Source: Rutstroemia sp. NJR-2017a BVV2 (Eukaryota > Ascomycota > Leotiomycetes > Helotiales > Rutstroemiaceae). From it: a stretch of 64,000 nucleotides of DNA. Positions 1 through 11,468 of the stretch are shown here, one piece after another. Numbering within the stretch: the first letter of the stretch is position 1; each line of letters starts with the position of its first letter. The position numbers were made by a program, and so were the translations under genes. The DNA lies in contig NJPS01000048.1 of the NCBI GenBank assembly GCA_002946415.1, forward strand, positions 62,001 to 126,000, in the 5' to 3' direction. The notes beneath the pieces were generated by a model. That model was not told the origin of the DNA and searched no databases. It saw only the letters and a program-made list of their open reading frames with translations.

Positions 1-71
1 CATGCGTCCGCCCCTCTGCATCACTTCCAGCGAACAATTCTCCATTCCCCACTCACACTCAGAAAACATCA

Positions 72-1338
72 CTACCAGTCAACAGCCCAACCATTCTCGT
101 CCAGAAACTCCTCGATGGCATGTTTCAACGCCAGATTTGGTCGCAACTCCCTTGCCGTCAGTGGTTCTCTCGTTAGAGGGTCGGTTTGGCTTCGTTCGAG
201 ATGTTGGAGGATACTTGAGCGTTCATATGATTGGCCTGTTTTGGTCTAGGGAGCGGGAGGCCACGGTGTGGTTAGCGGTGTGTTGATGTTGTAGAAAGCG
301 GGTAAAGGAGAGAAGGTAAGAAGAGCAGAGGGAGAAAAGAGAGTGTAGAACGGAAAGGGTAGAAAGGAGGGCAGGAAAGATATACGGGAACTGAAATGTG
401 GGAAAGTAGATGGAAGGAAAAGTCGAGTACAGATAATAATGCGTGATCGAGTAACGAATTGGCATAGAGTTTGTACTAGAGGCCTCGGGTAATTGTAATA
501 GGGGATGTAACCATCCTCGGAGAAACAAAGTAAAATTGTGTCGAAACAGTGAAACCTTCACAAGATAAGAAGAGAGAAAACTTACAACAATCGGATCCGT
601 CATAACATTAAATGTAATCCCATCCACTGCCCAATCCGGCATTTCCCTTCTCTTCCCCTCCTTTCCCATCGTTTCCACCAACCTGAAAACCCTCTCCAGC
701 TGCTCTTTCTTGCCTTCCCACTCCTCTTTCACCTTCTGCACCTCTTCTGGGTCTTTCCCCTCCACCCGCGCCTTCTCCTCCCTCTCCATCAACCCCAGCA
801 CCTCCCCCAACAACCCCGGCCTCTCCCTCGTTCTCCTCCTCTCCTTTTCCTCCCACCACTCTTTCCTACACTTCAGCCCCAATTCCAAAATATGCGGAAG
901 CGAAACCATCTTCCCCCCCTCCCTCACACACTCCTCCCTCGCCTTCTCCACCGCGTGCAGCGCCTTCTCATACTCCTGCATGGCGTGCCGCGCTTGCGCA
1001 ATGTTGTACCAAGCCTTCATATTATGCGGGGTGATGTCCAGCGCGGCTTCCGAGGACGCGACGGCTTCGGGGTAGCGGGCAAGTTTGAGGAGCGCTTTAG
1101 AGTGGTTGGTATATAGGACGGAGTTGGTGGGGTCAAGGGAGATGCTGCGCGGAGTTAGTGGAGGGGTGAGGAGGGAGGGGGGATTGATGGAAAGAAATGA
1201 GAAGAAACGGAGGGTGCATTACGCTTTGGCATAGAGCTGCTCAGCAGCTTCATATTTGCCGGATTGGAAGTGATCATTGCCTTTCTTTTTGAGCTCCAAG
1301 GCTTTATTTGGATCGGGGGGAGCCTGCGAGCCGGCCAT
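72..1338 (-). CDS. CHIP: CHIP-type E3 ubiquitin ligase (TPR + U-box)
   Basis: Likely the fungal orthologue of CHIP/STUB1, a co-chaperone ubiquitin ligase that binds Hsp70/Hsp90 tails through TPR repeats and ubiquitinates clients through a U-box. My exon model is 1338-1223, 1144-586 and 245-72, giving 282 residues with phases that close exactly (human CHIP is about 303). The start is MAGSQAPPDPNKALELKKKG. TPR units follow (for example LDPTNSVLYTNHSKALLKLA), then a charged Glu/Lys/Arg helical linker, then the U-box. The U-box is split by the second intron, between MTDPIV and TKTGQSYERSSILQHL, and ends in LKHAIEEFLDENGWAVDW. Donors are GTAATG and GTAAGT; acceptors are GCAG and CTAG. The 340-nt second intron is long for this genome. 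Family knowledge gives the function; sequence gives the domains. Neighbouring QCR10 is on the same strand. Confidence 0.9.
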
Positions 1339-2045
1339 GGCTGAGGAGCTGATTGATTGCCCGATTTTGAGTGTTTATATGAACTTCCTGGGAGTTCAAC
1401 TCTCTACCGGTAAGCAGAAAGACAAGGGCTCTAGAGCTTTTACGGAATATAGGAATTGGAGACACTAGTTGTATCGTATGAGGTGTCTATATGGTAGCGA
1501 TGGTGGCGCAGGGGGAAATAACGCAGCCTTGTTGTACAAAGAGGGCTGAGGATTAGATTGGTGATGTGAGGGGAATTTGTGGTCGGAATTATTCCTAGAT
1601 GGGAGTTTCAGTTATAAATTAGAAGAGTAATAGGTATAACACAATGAGGGAATTGTAAGAAAGAGAAATTGTCCGTCTAGATATTAACAGGAGGTGAATA
1701 TGGTTATAAGGTGACCAGCCTCGTGGTGGAATTTTATGACAATGCAGCCCACCCGGCTGTTTCATTGGACTGAGGTACAATATCCGTTGGATTGGTAAGG
1801 GTCTTGGAAGGTTCGAGAATGTCCATTAAGTTACTTGTACATCGGATACACATCTTAGCCATGGCACCAAGAACAAATTAAGAATGAAAATGTCGTCGCG
1901 GTTGCAGATTAAGATTTGAGACTGGGGATGGTTGTCAATAAGTCTATTTCATGCCGGTCTTTTATACAATTGATCTTGTTTCTTTTCCATCCTCGCATAC
2001 ACTTCTCTGTCTCTTTGTCTACCACCTCAAATACCTGCGCAGAAT
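1339..2045. other. Intergenic, CHIP upstream / QCR10 downstream
   Basis: About 0.7 kb without a supported gene. It should hold the promoter and 5' leader of the CHIP-like gene and the 3' untranslated region of QCR10, both on the minus strand. I see no repeat or RNA gene here. Confidence 0.5.
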
Positions 2046-2923
2046 CTAGAAGGGCTAGAATTGTATTGTTAGCCAGAGTTCTTGAGAATGCGGTTTGTAT
2101 GATTGGATTTGTGCTATATTGGGTGGAGGAAGCTCATCAGGGTGCAAATGGATGGCCCTCATAAAACATATAAAAGCTGGCCTAATGCGCGCAGGGATTG
2201 TGCAGCTTCAAGTTTGGTGGACTTTATCGCTATCACCCCGCCGAAGCTCTCCAAGTAGCCAAAGCATATATAAATGAGAGTAGAAACGTACGTTGTCCGA
2301 AGGAGGAATTTCTTTCCTGAAGTGTTCTCCAACAATTGGTACTTTCTATGTAATTTATCAGCCCCTCATCTGCAAATTACTCGGAACATCAAACATACCA
2401 CCCAGATATCGTTTCGTACTTTCGGGACATCCGAGAAGAAGAAGAGGGCGAAGAATCCGGCAACTCCTGCGAAGGGTGCTAAGCCCAGACCACTGCGTCC
2501 AAATCGTTAGCCAAATTCTCGGCACCATTGAGTCCCTCCAGCCAATGCTACATTTGAGACTATTCCGAAACAAAAGAGAACAGGCTCGTCGCGCCTCTGC
2601 GGTGAGTTGCGATTGTGAAAACTGTGGATTCGGCTAGGAAAATAGACATACAGTCTTGTTGCTTGCTTGGCCGTGAGTCCCATGATGTTTGGCTGAACCT
2701 TGTATCTGCGTATACTGCATCAGCTTCGCAATTCCTTCTCCAAGCTCAATAGGGAGTTGTACTTGGGTCCATAGGGAGATATGTAGGTCTTGTAGCCAAT
2801 ATGGCCTTTGGCTGGTGTAATACCAGTTGAGGGGTTGTACTAAATGCGCAGATGAAGTCAGCGGGCTGTTCACCAAAGTCGCATGCCGAAGAAACACCAT
2901 ACATCACTACCGGCGTTGTCCAT
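2046..2923 (-). CDS. QCR10: Cytochrome b-c1 complex subunit 10
   Basis: Small inner-membrane subunit of respiratory complex III. The gene is cut into six exons, so no single long ORF shows it. My model is 2923-2903, 2839-2763, 2705-2652, 2492-2399, 2345-2292 and 2054-2046, totalling 309 nt and 102 residues with all phases closing. Recognisable family blocks are TYISPYGPKYKVQPNIMGL near the N terminus, one hydrophobic segment LAPFAGVAGFFALFFF (about residues 55-70), then SDVPKVRNDI, VPIVGEHFRKEIPPSDN and a final PF-stop. The last exon is only nine nucleotides (Pro-Phe-stop) after an AATTCTAG acceptor; the PF ending is what QCR10 proteins normally have. Introns carry GCTGACT, GGCTAACG and GGCTAACA branch-like sites. 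The first exon (seven codons, MDNAGSD) is the least certain part. Confidence 0.88.
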
Positions 2924-4222
2924 CTTGAGGGTAAAGAGATGTGGTGCGATTTGAATTAACGATTGTGAGGTTGAATTGCAATGATGATGAGAATGTTTGT
3001 CGGGGCTAGCCGGAGTGCCGATTAGTGGCCTTAGGCTTTTTAGGCAAGTTCGATTTTCGGCCAATTATGGTAATGATATTTCATCATGATCAATTGACTT
3101 GCCAAAGCGATTTTGGGTGTGACAATATGAGTTCTTCTACTTCGTTCTGGCGTGGAAAGGCGACCATTCCCCTACGGAAAGCTAGAAGTCTTTATCCAGA
3201 GCTCTTTTATTCACCATGTACTATCATCAACCATAGCTCAAATCGTTTGGATTGACTCTACACTACAGAGGTATATTGTTGTTAAGATCAGAAAATACCG
3301 AGTAGTATTCTCAGCTCTTTGACATGGAGATAACATCAACCGTGCATAATAGGACCAAGTTGAACCGACCACTTGCATATTCTGCCGAAGAACGTTCGAC
3401 GGTTTCAATCCAGTTCTGTATGCGTCCTGGCCATTCATCTCGGTCGCGGTCTTATGGTCCTACGCTTTCTGCATCTACTCTGTATGAATACCAGTCTTAC
3501 ATTTGCTGGCTGCGCATCAATACCCAGGGAAATCATTACAACCAGGACAAATAGCATGCTTGTAGCATGTCCCTATACCGATTCTGAGGGCAGGATAGGA
3601 TGATATTGGTATGCGGACAAGGATCAAATGAAGCCATGAGACTATTTTCCTCTCTCAACCCAGATGACGGATAAACGACATCGACATACGAGAGTCTGGA
3701 CTTACGTTTAGAATCGAGACACGCCCACAACCCACCTTGCCGTTCTTCTCAGTAACTTGGCTATGTTCACGGATCTCGTCGTTAACGCTGGAAGCCACCA
3801 CCATCCCGTGTTACCTTGGCGCAATCCAGAACCTGATCCCGGGGTTGTGGTGCACCTGCACAAGCCGTCAACTCATCCATTAGGATATTCTTATTGGCCC
3901 CCCAAGAACTTTCAGGCTTTCTAAAACTGGAGATATTTTTGACGCAGGGGTTTTCATTGACCCTTGAAACCCATAGCCAGTTTTCCCTACCAAACCCTCC
4001 CTGACTTCCACCCCAAAGATACACGCACTCGCCTCCCGACAGGGAGTGGGAGAAAGAAAAAGGAAAGGGATTCGGACCAAACAAAAGCTAGCCAACTGCA
4101 CAAGGGCGCCCCCGAACTCCTATGTGCGCCTCGCTATCGTACTGTACTACAGTAAAATATCTAGCTATCCCGTCGCGAAGCCACCTAGTGAAGACCTCTA
4201 TGGCAGCAGAATCCTGTTTGAA

Positions 4223-4262
4223 GAGTGATGTGGAGTGATGTGGAGTGATGTGGAGTGATGTG
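4223..4262. repeat. 10-bp minisatellite, four units
   Basis: Four perfect tandem copies of GAGTGATGTG. Seen directly; no function is implied. Confidence 0.95.
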
Positions 4263-4933
4263 GATGTCCCGCGAAATCCAAAGCTGCGCATCTTTCTCCG
4301 GTAGATTTAATCCGTTTCCATCCTCGGATATCTAAACCGCGGACTGGTGGAAAATGAACGACAATTGCAATGTCTCCCAACATGCCGATGGGAAGTTTAC
4401 CGCCAAGTTTCATCTACAGTACTTGTATTTCCGGTAACTTATGCTCGGAAGAACGGATATTCCATCCATCCGTCGTTATCGAGCTTCAAGCTTTCCATCT
4501 GGTGATGACATGTGTGGGGTTCGGTAATGGAATTTATGTTATCCAGCACCATCTTGCATTCAAGCCAGTAGAATGCGACTTTACTGCTGGGCTTTTCTTC
4601 ATCGCGGTTACTCATCAAGCCGTCTCTCCTTTGGTGTATCTTTCTATGTCTGTATGGGGTGCAGGATGTGCGTATGGTTTTTGTACGACGACGACGACTA
4701 AGTTCATTCCTTTTCCTTCCTCTTGCTTTCCTTTTTCCTTTTCCCCTATCAAATGCAAGACATGTGATTCGTCCCCTTATCCCCCACATCTGTAATCGAG
4801 GCGCATAATCTCTTGACTTGCATCCGAACTGTGCATTCCGCTTATTTCCGACCCATCACCAAATTGGGTTGCATGTGACCACATCCTTCGGACAGCAAAA
4901 TGATTTTGTCTTCACCAAGGCAAGAGTCCGAAG

Positions 4934-4965
4934 TAGACGGGTGGTAGACGGGTGGTAGACGGGTG
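4934..4965. repeat. 11-bp minisatellite, about three units
   Basis: Three tandem copies of TAGACGGGTGG, the last one base short. Seen directly. Confidence 0.95.
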
Positions 4966-5380
4966 CATGGGATGAAACTATTCAGAATAAACATTAGCTG
5001 CATTTCCCCTCATTTCTTCTTCTTAATAGCGTTGATCTCATTGTTGCTTGGCACTTAGCAACAGATAAACATAAGACGTTGTGAACTGTGAACTTGTGGT
5101 TGCTGATTGTGCTTTCATTTCCCCAGACGGATCCATTGTTTAATGTGATGACATCAAGCTTTTTCGGATGAGAACAAAAGAGACACTAAAGAGACACAAA
5201 AGAAACACACAGCCTCGGAGCGTTTTGGCACGATATCAGAAAAACTAAGAAAGGAAACGAAAGCCGCTCACACCCGAGGAACCGCCAGAATCTTATGACA
5301 GACGACCATCATCCAAATGCATTCTAGAAACGGTCCATAATTCACCTCACATATACAAACAATCCAAACACCATCTCCAC

Positions 5381-5437
5381 ACAGCAAGACACAGCAAGAC
5401 ACAGCAAGACACAGCAGACACAGCAAGACACAGCAAA
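5381..5437. repeat. ACAGCAAGAC tandem repeat
   Basis: Three perfect 10-bp units followed by two to three degenerate units (ACAGCAGAC, ACAGCAAA). It sits upstream of the gene at 5995. Seen directly. Confidence 0.95.
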
Positions 5438-5994
5438 ATACAACAAAGACTCACCTCGTTCATCACCTTCTTCCGCCCGCAACAAATATATCTACGACAC
5501 GAATACATAGCAGAAAACTCTTCATCTGCCACTTCACCAATTTTTAATCCTGCATCTGCACCTCACCTTGCCATCTGCGCAGCTAAAATAGATCCTCCAA
5601 CCCACGATTGTCGCCTCGAATCACACTCGATATTGATACCCACTAATCCGGCGCATCTGAGCGTAAACGTGAAAGTGCGCGGGAGCGGGTCATACAACGG
5701 CTGGTATATGGGCAGCCAGGCTGAATTATCTGAACTTCGATCAACCTGGATGGTTTGATTCGGGGTTGTCATTCGAAACCTTTTAATAAGACGATCCGCT
5801 TCAAATCAAATATACTCGATCTCCTAAGACAATAAGACAAAAAGACAACGACTTCGAGAAGGCACTACCGTACAACGGGAAATATAAAGTAAAGGGAACG
5901 CTGCATGTGTAACAACCACACAACATCTCAAAGTACGAACCGACGCTAGACATAAGTTCGACGGCGAGTATACCACCACTCACCCACCATCCTT

Positions 5995-6543
5995 ATGCCG
6001 CCAACTCCCAATATGCCTGCTTCCACTCAACGCCCCTTCTTCTCCAATTTCCTCGCCGCTTTCCGCACTACCTCTTTCACAGGCATCTCACAGCCGACAG
6101 CCTCAAAGCCATCATCTCATTCTCACGCCCACTCACATTCGCATTCCCACTCCCATACGCACACGCAATCAACCCACACAAATAGCACAACCACGACTTC
6201 CACCTCCCCATCATCCGCCTCCCAACCCCGCCAAATCCATACCAATAGTAGCAAACAACAAACCGCATCCACAACCAGTCCCCTAAACTCTCTTCAATCT
6301 CCGCGTACCCCCGGCGCAAGTCCCAGCCCCGGCTCCTCACCGCGATACAATAATGCCTTCCGGAGCGCAAGCGATAGAAGAGGCAGCGACAGTTCGAGTG
6401 AGGGATTCCGAGAAATCATCGGTAGGGAAAAATGGTATATAGGCGGGAGGACGCAGGGAGGAGAAGAGAAGTATTTTAGATTAGGAGTTGTGAGGAGGAG
6501 AAGGAGTGGAGGGGAGATGAGTTTGGATCGACTGAGTTTGTGA
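5995..6543 (+). CDS. His/Ser/Thr-rich conserved hypothetical protein
   Basis: Single-exon frame of 182 codons. The N-terminal part is Pro/Ser/Thr-rich. Residues about 41-60 form an alternating SHSHAHSHSHSHSHTHT tract, a low-complexity stretch that could bind metal. The middle is disordered Ser/Pro/Thr sequence (SPRTPGASPSPGSSPRYNN). The ordered C terminus has FREIIGREKWYIGGR, then YFRLGVVRRRRSGGEMSLDRLSL, a basic motif followed by SLDRLS. I believe related short C-terminal motifs occur in other ascomycete hypothetical proteins, but I cannot check this here and do not know the function. The start is the first ATG of the frame, after a CT-rich leader (CACCATCCTT). The stop is TGA at 6541. No signal peptide or membrane segment is visible. 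Confidence 0.7.
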   Translation: MPPTPNMPASTQRPFFSNFLAAFRTTSFTGISQPTASKPSSHSHAHSHSHSHSHTHTQSTHTNSTTTTSTSPSSASQPRQIHTNSSKQQTASTTSPLNSLQSPRTPGASPSPGSSPRYNNAFRSASDRRGSDSSSEGFREIIGREKWYIGGRTQGGEEKYFRLGVVRRRRSGGEMSLDRLSL

Positions 6544-7382
6544 TGCTACATGAATCGTGGAGGGTGAAGCTGGTGGAAGAAGATACGGATAGATCAAAAT
6601 ATAACGGCCGCAACAAAATCGATCGTCTCAGTTTACAAAAATGAAAAACGAAAGAAAGAGAGAAAAGAGAAAGAAACAAGACATGAGCGAGTGGGAATTT
6701 TACACAAGTGCGCATTCAACGGTCTGGTACGGCGTCGGCGTTGGCGTTTCGACAAATGAATGGGAAAGGACGGGTCGGATTGGGGTAACTGGTCTGGATT
6801 TATGTAACTTACATACGTCTGAAGGGATTCTTATTAACAAACGAAGTTTAGACAAGCTATCTTGGAATCGAGATAGCTGTCCGTATATGGGCAAGCCGAT
6901 CCGAGTTGAGATGGACTGAGTATGCGATGCATACATAAGACTACATATCTTGCCAGTCGTCGACAAGCAAATGATTATATGAACAATACAATACATAAAT
7001 ACAAACTGCCTCTGGATGTAAATGTAGCATATCTATTGAAGAGGAAGCGGTAGGCATCTACCCCATCATACAGCTTTTATATTGCGTTAGGAAAACTTCG
7101 TCGACAAATCAATCATGTACTGTATATATACATATTCCCTGAGCCCTTATTATCAGCTTCACTACAATTCTTACCAACTCCACCGAGCGAATATTCTCGT
7201 TTATGCTTGTCTAACTCCTTTCATTTCCCTTCCTCTTCCCTTCCTCTTCCCTTCCTCTTCCCTTCCTTAAAACTCGAATCCAACTGGCTTGCTTACACCT
7301 CCGTGCAGCCACCAGTCCGACTACCGATCCCTCTTCCAGGACACGAGCAGACGAGAAGAGAACAGAAGTATACAGTGGAACA
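6544..7382. other. Convergent 3' intergenic region
   Basis: Separates two genes that point at each other (5995 plus, ALG10 minus) and should hold both 3' untranslated regions. Small frames here have no recognisable content. It contains the pyrimidine minisatellite at 7227. Confidence 0.5.
7227..7266. repeat. 11-bp pyrimidine minisatellite
   Basis: Tandem CCCTTCCTCTT units, three full and one partial, giving an uninterrupted C/T tract just beyond the ALG10 stop. Seen directly. Confidence 0.95.
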
Positions 7383-9440
7383 TCACCACATAAACCGCTG
7401 CACCTTCCCTTCTTCCTGCGGCCAGGAAAAGCCGCGGTAGAGGAATATATAGCCCGTTACTAAATTGATGAGAAGGTGATGGGCAGTTTCGATGAGAAGG
7501 TAGATATTTATGCGTGTTGCTTTCTCCGTTTGCTGCGCAGAGCTATTGGTGCCCAGGATCAGCTTGTTCGGGAAAGTCGGAGTAGGCAGATGCAGACGGA
7601 GGAAAACCCAAGGCAGGATGAAGTACCGCGGCTCGACGAGTGGTGCGGTGATGAGGGAGAGCGCGGTGGTTAGGATGTAGATTAGGAAGAAGGATGATGT
7701 CGGGGATGGGTCTTTGTGTTGTGCGAGTTCTTCTGTTGGGGTTGTGTGGAAGTGCGGTTTTGTTTCTTGAGGTTTGGGTTTGGTGCTCGGATTTGGGGGG
7801 TTTTGTTTGTTGTCTGAGGGAGGTGTGGAAGAGGGGAATGAGGAAGGTGTTGTAGTGGTGGTGTTTGCGCCGGAAAGTGTATTGTACACTAACCAAAAAC
7901 ATAATAAGTAGATGGGAGCGAGGAGGTATCGGATGAGTGGATGGCGGAGAATCGTGTACCGGAAGACGTAGAAGATGTAATGTCTGTTGTCGGCTAGTGT
8001 GAAGGGATGAATGATGGTGTTGAACTTGACGATTAGGAGTACGACTAGTAACGCCGATCCCGATAATAATGTTAGGATGACGGGGCGCGGAGTGGGGTTC
8101 TTGGTGTATCTGAGGAGAGTTGATGGGAAATGAAGAGCGGTGCGGAGAAGGGAGAAGAGAGAGGGGAGGAGGAGGGGCAAGGAGAAAAATGATATGAATG
8201 GCCAAAGGTAGAGAATTTGAGGGAGATGGATAGTGGCGATGTGGTTTTCTTTGTCGCCGAGGACGACGCCGCCATTAAGGTAGATGAGGATGGTGAAGGT
8301 GGTTAGGAGAGAGAGGTATGGGAGCAGATTTTTGAGGATGAGCGGAAGACGGACGAGGACGGCAGGAATGAGGGTTAGTGGTGTTAGGACGATATCTGCG
8401 GTCCTTGGTTAGTTATCAACTAATAAATGAGATGATAGAGAGGTGGAGAGAAATAGTAACCTTCAAGGGTAGCCGATCGGAGTGGCACGTCGAATACCAT
8501 CCCATGTAACGCTTCGTTCCATCTTGCCTGCACAAACGACTGTACAGATTGCAGTTTCTCCCTCTCATGCACAGAAGTACTAGGCAAAGGATTCTGCAAA
8601 GTCCGCGCTACCTCCATACCACCCATGAATACTGCGGCCCAGAAAATATTCGTCTGTCTCATGGTTAGGGATACCATTCCCCAGAGATAAATCTGGAAAT
8701 TCCTTCTGCCCTTCCCGTCCCTCCCCTCGAGGAATGTTTTGTAGATTTTCAAAACCATACACGTAGATAGGATATCGGTGTAGTAGAGACCGGAGAAGAA
8801 GAAGAGGGGTGGAAAGAGAGCAATGTTCAAGGCTGTGTGGAGTGTATCGATTGATGTAGCCTTTGACAGTTTAGCTGCGTCTTTGCTGTTCTTGAAAGCC
8901 GTTTTCTGGTCATGACTTGAGACGATCAGATTTCGACAATCACAAGCATACGACAGAGTAAGTAGTAAGGTGACGGTGTTGAAGAAACGCAGAATGTGGA
9001 CACTGCATGCTGCTAAGTGGAGTTTGGAGAATAAGGTGGTCAATACGTATCTATTTGACATTAGCAAGGTGGTAGCCATGTGGTTGATGAGGATCATACA
9101 AGCCTGGTGGAGTGGTAAGTTTCGGGTCCCATACTAGCCAGTCACCTCGGCAATATGCCTGAGCTTGGGGAATGTGGAAGACTTCATCCTAAGAGACGTT
9201 GGATATGAGCATCATTATGGTGGGATTTGAAGAGCAGGGCACATGGCATGGACTACTTACCAGGTAGGGAGAAGGGACAATCTTGGTCACCTGATTTTCC
9301 CACAGACTGGCAAGGAAATAGACGCCTAGACACGCGACAATAGAAATCCTTTTATCTAGGCCGCCAAGATTGAGGATCGATGCCTTCTCGATGAACGCTA
9401 GAGCTCCCAAGGAGACAAGTCCAAAAATGAAGGTTGACAT
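7383..9440 (-). CDS. ALG10: Dol-P-Glc alpha-1,2-glucosyltransferase
   Basis: ALG10/DIE2 family. In the ER membrane it adds the third, terminal glucose to the dolichol-linked N-glycan precursor. Exon model: 9440-9261, 9188-9100, 9050-8461 and 8395-7383, giving 1872 nt and 623 residues with all phases closing. Family signatures are [17 protein letters not shown] and [12 protein letters not shown] (luminal loop, residues about 61-90), [27 protein letters not shown] with [43 protein letters not shown] and the C-terminal [15 protein letters not shown]. Many hydrophobic segments fit a multi-pass ER protein. A Ser/Pro/Thr/Lys-rich loop (about 7700-7870) is species-specific filler between membrane segments. 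Donors are GTAAGT, GTATGA and GTTACT; the third donor is unusual. Confidence 0.93.
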
Positions 9441-10755
9441 GAGGACACCTTTGATGTTTATGGACGTGTCAAACTGGCTGCGATTAATCCGCGGTTGGGA
9501 TCATCTTGGAATCGGTAGCCGTTAGTTATTGTAGTAGATGGAAACTAGGCAAAGGAAAACTTACGGAGGAGATGATATATGTATCAAGGTCCCTGATACT
9601 CACCACGGAGATGTGTGTTACCAAAACGTGATTCGCGGTCCGAGATCATGCTGACTAATAGTCGACCATAAGATACCCTGCCACGTCAAGCTTACCACAA
9701 TTCTTGCACAGAATACGTCCAGAAACGGCTATTTTGCCCATTTACTAAATTTTGGAATATGTTATGAGATAGCCAAACAGTTTGATGCGTTTCTCTGTGG
9801 TTCAGTCCTACTCGGGAACTAGACGTCCCTTGGCCCATTCTCTTTGAGCGCGGCGAGAACACCTTTCTTTCACCGTGACGCTCCGGCGGTTCTACGAGGG
9901 GCCAGTGCTATGGAGGCCGAGTATTTTCTTCTCCAATTATCATCTGTTAAAACTGTACTCCCAAACTCATTCTTTCACTTGCACCCAGTGCCATGGATGG
10001 GTGGGCTGCGCAGATCTCGTGTAGTCAGAGGAATGGTTGGTCTCTACGGCAGTGGCCCCTCGGAGAGCCAGCGGAGCGTCAAATATATATCTATAATCTT
10101 CGAAAAGAGAACAAGGAGACAGGTGGTTAAAATCGCATGTGATTACCTAAAGTGGATATAGGATCTTCATTTTGTTGCTTCTCTTTGAGCTGAAGACTTA
10201 GATGACCATCACAATCATACCAGTGTTGATACTGAGGCGTGTCGCAAGTCAGTGTTCCAATAACAAGGGCTTATGAAGTCATAGGTCAATTGATTCCACT
10301 CGAATCAGTATAATAATCTGTGTGCTGTGCCCAATTGCTGAAGTGACCGATGGCGCAGAAGGAGGGCCGGATGCATCCAGTTTATCGATGACTTCGAAGC
10401 TCTCGCGTTCCATGGACTGAGACTCCAAGACCGATCATCTTAGACGCAATGAAATTCAAGAGCAAAGATGATTTCATTCTCGAGGCTGTGGTCACAGACG
10501 TCCAAGAAATAAACAATTACAAAGCTCATGGAGCTACTGGGAGTGGAAGGATAACTCGTCCACATACTCGATGAACACCGAGGCCGATAGCTCAAACTCA
10601 TATTACCTAGAAGACTTATGAACTGCCGACTTTTATGATGGTGAACTGATTAGTCAATTATGTACAATGAATTTGATCTTACAATACCCCGTTCACACTT
10701 TTCCAGCCATCCGTGCTCTTATCGGCTTCATACAATTTTGGAAAGTCAACGGTCA
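9441..10755. other. Intergenic, ALG10 upstream
   Basis: Should contain the ALG10 promoter and the downstream region of the But2-like gene. A 105-codon plus frame (9844-10161) and a 41-codon plus frame near 10449 show nothing I recognise, and I do not call them genes. Confidence 0.4.
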
Positions 10756-11468
10756 CTAGGTAATCGTGACGAACAATCCAATCGGACATCCCAGGCTCTT
10801 GGAGATCAGATAACTCAAATAGGTATCAGTCGTGCAGAGCATACCACTGACCAGCAACTCGCTCTTCCCAGCGGGGTAAAGGAAAGCAGGTGGACATTCC
10901 GCGCTATTGATGACGTAGGAATTCCCAGGACTGAGCACACTCGGAGGATTTGCGGAGTTAGGACCCAGTGCAGGCTGCGTGTTGAAAGTCGTTTTGGTGG
11001 TAGCACCGGCATTTAATGCATAGCCAGTAAAATTGAAATGACCGCCACCGGTGTAGATATATGGAGATAGGGTAGAAAGGTGAGTGGGAAAGAGAAATTC
11101 CAAGGTGCAGATTTTGCCAGAGGAGGAGATTGGAAGGAGGAAGTTTGTAATGGTGCAGAAGTCGTTCGCGGTATGAAGGGGAGTTTGTGTCTATGGTTGG
11201 TCAGTAAAAGCTATGAGGTAACGGTGCAGAGGTTCCAAAAATGAACTTTGGACCGTCAGGCTAGGGCACTCACCGAGCTGAAAGGAACGTTGGGTAGTTT
11301 TTGGCTAACAAGAACGCTGAGCGAAGGGTAGAGTGCCCCAGCTGGGAGGTTACCACCTGATGGGCATGCTTCGAGGTTGCGCTCCTTCAACTCAGAGACC
11401 GGTTCCGCAATAGATGAGGCAATGACTCTACTGGCAAGAAGTGCTAGGATAGTACTGAAAGTCTTCAT
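10756..11468 (-). CDS. Secreted But2-like small protein
   Basis: Two exons, 11468-11274 and 11190-10756, with an 83-nt GTGAGT...ATAG intron in phase 0, giving 209 residues. The start MKTFSTILALLASRVIA is a clear signal peptide, so the product is probably secreted or cell-wall associated. The mature part has six or more cysteines in contexts such as EACPSGG, NDFCTITN, GKICTLEF, AECPPAF, GMLCTTDTY and GCPIGLFVT. The pattern of C-x-LEF, a Gly/Phe/Thr-rich beta region and a terminal LSYLI...CPIGLFV resembles the secreted fungal proteins with a But2 C-terminal domain. The family call is from memory of its pattern and is moderate; the biochemical role is unknown. The start beginning at 11468 is preferred over the longer frame because it begins the signal peptide. 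Confidence 0.72.

Larger units (their letters stand above)
2924..5994. other. Long intergenic region without a supported gene
   Basis: Three kilobases of normal base composition. Open frames of 60-141 codons occur on both strands (largest 4370-4795 plus), but none shows a recognisable motif, convincing splice structure or coding bias. It contains three minisatellites, listed separately, at about 4.22, 4.93 and 5.38 kb. A multi-exon gene of short exons, like QCR10 next door, could still be hidden here. Confidence 0.4.

Noticed and set aside
2293..2637. 114-codon plus frame and 71-codon minus frame (2358-2573)
   Set aside because: They lie across QCR10 exons 4 and 5 and their introns; they are shadows of that gene.
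3782..4101. Overlapping minus frames of 73 and 100 codons
   Set aside because: Two frames compete and neither resembles a known protein. No splice partners were found.
4370..4795. 141-codon plus frame
   Set aside because: No motif, no splice context and mixed composition (Cys/Phe/Thr-rich tail from a pyrimidine run). The opposite strand is open over the same range, as chance frames often are.
7543..8205. 220-codon minus frame
   Set aside because: Frame-shifted shadow of ALG10 exon 4; no family motifs, while the ALG10 frame has them.
9844..10161. 105-codon plus frame
   Set aside because: No recognisable content; likely chance.
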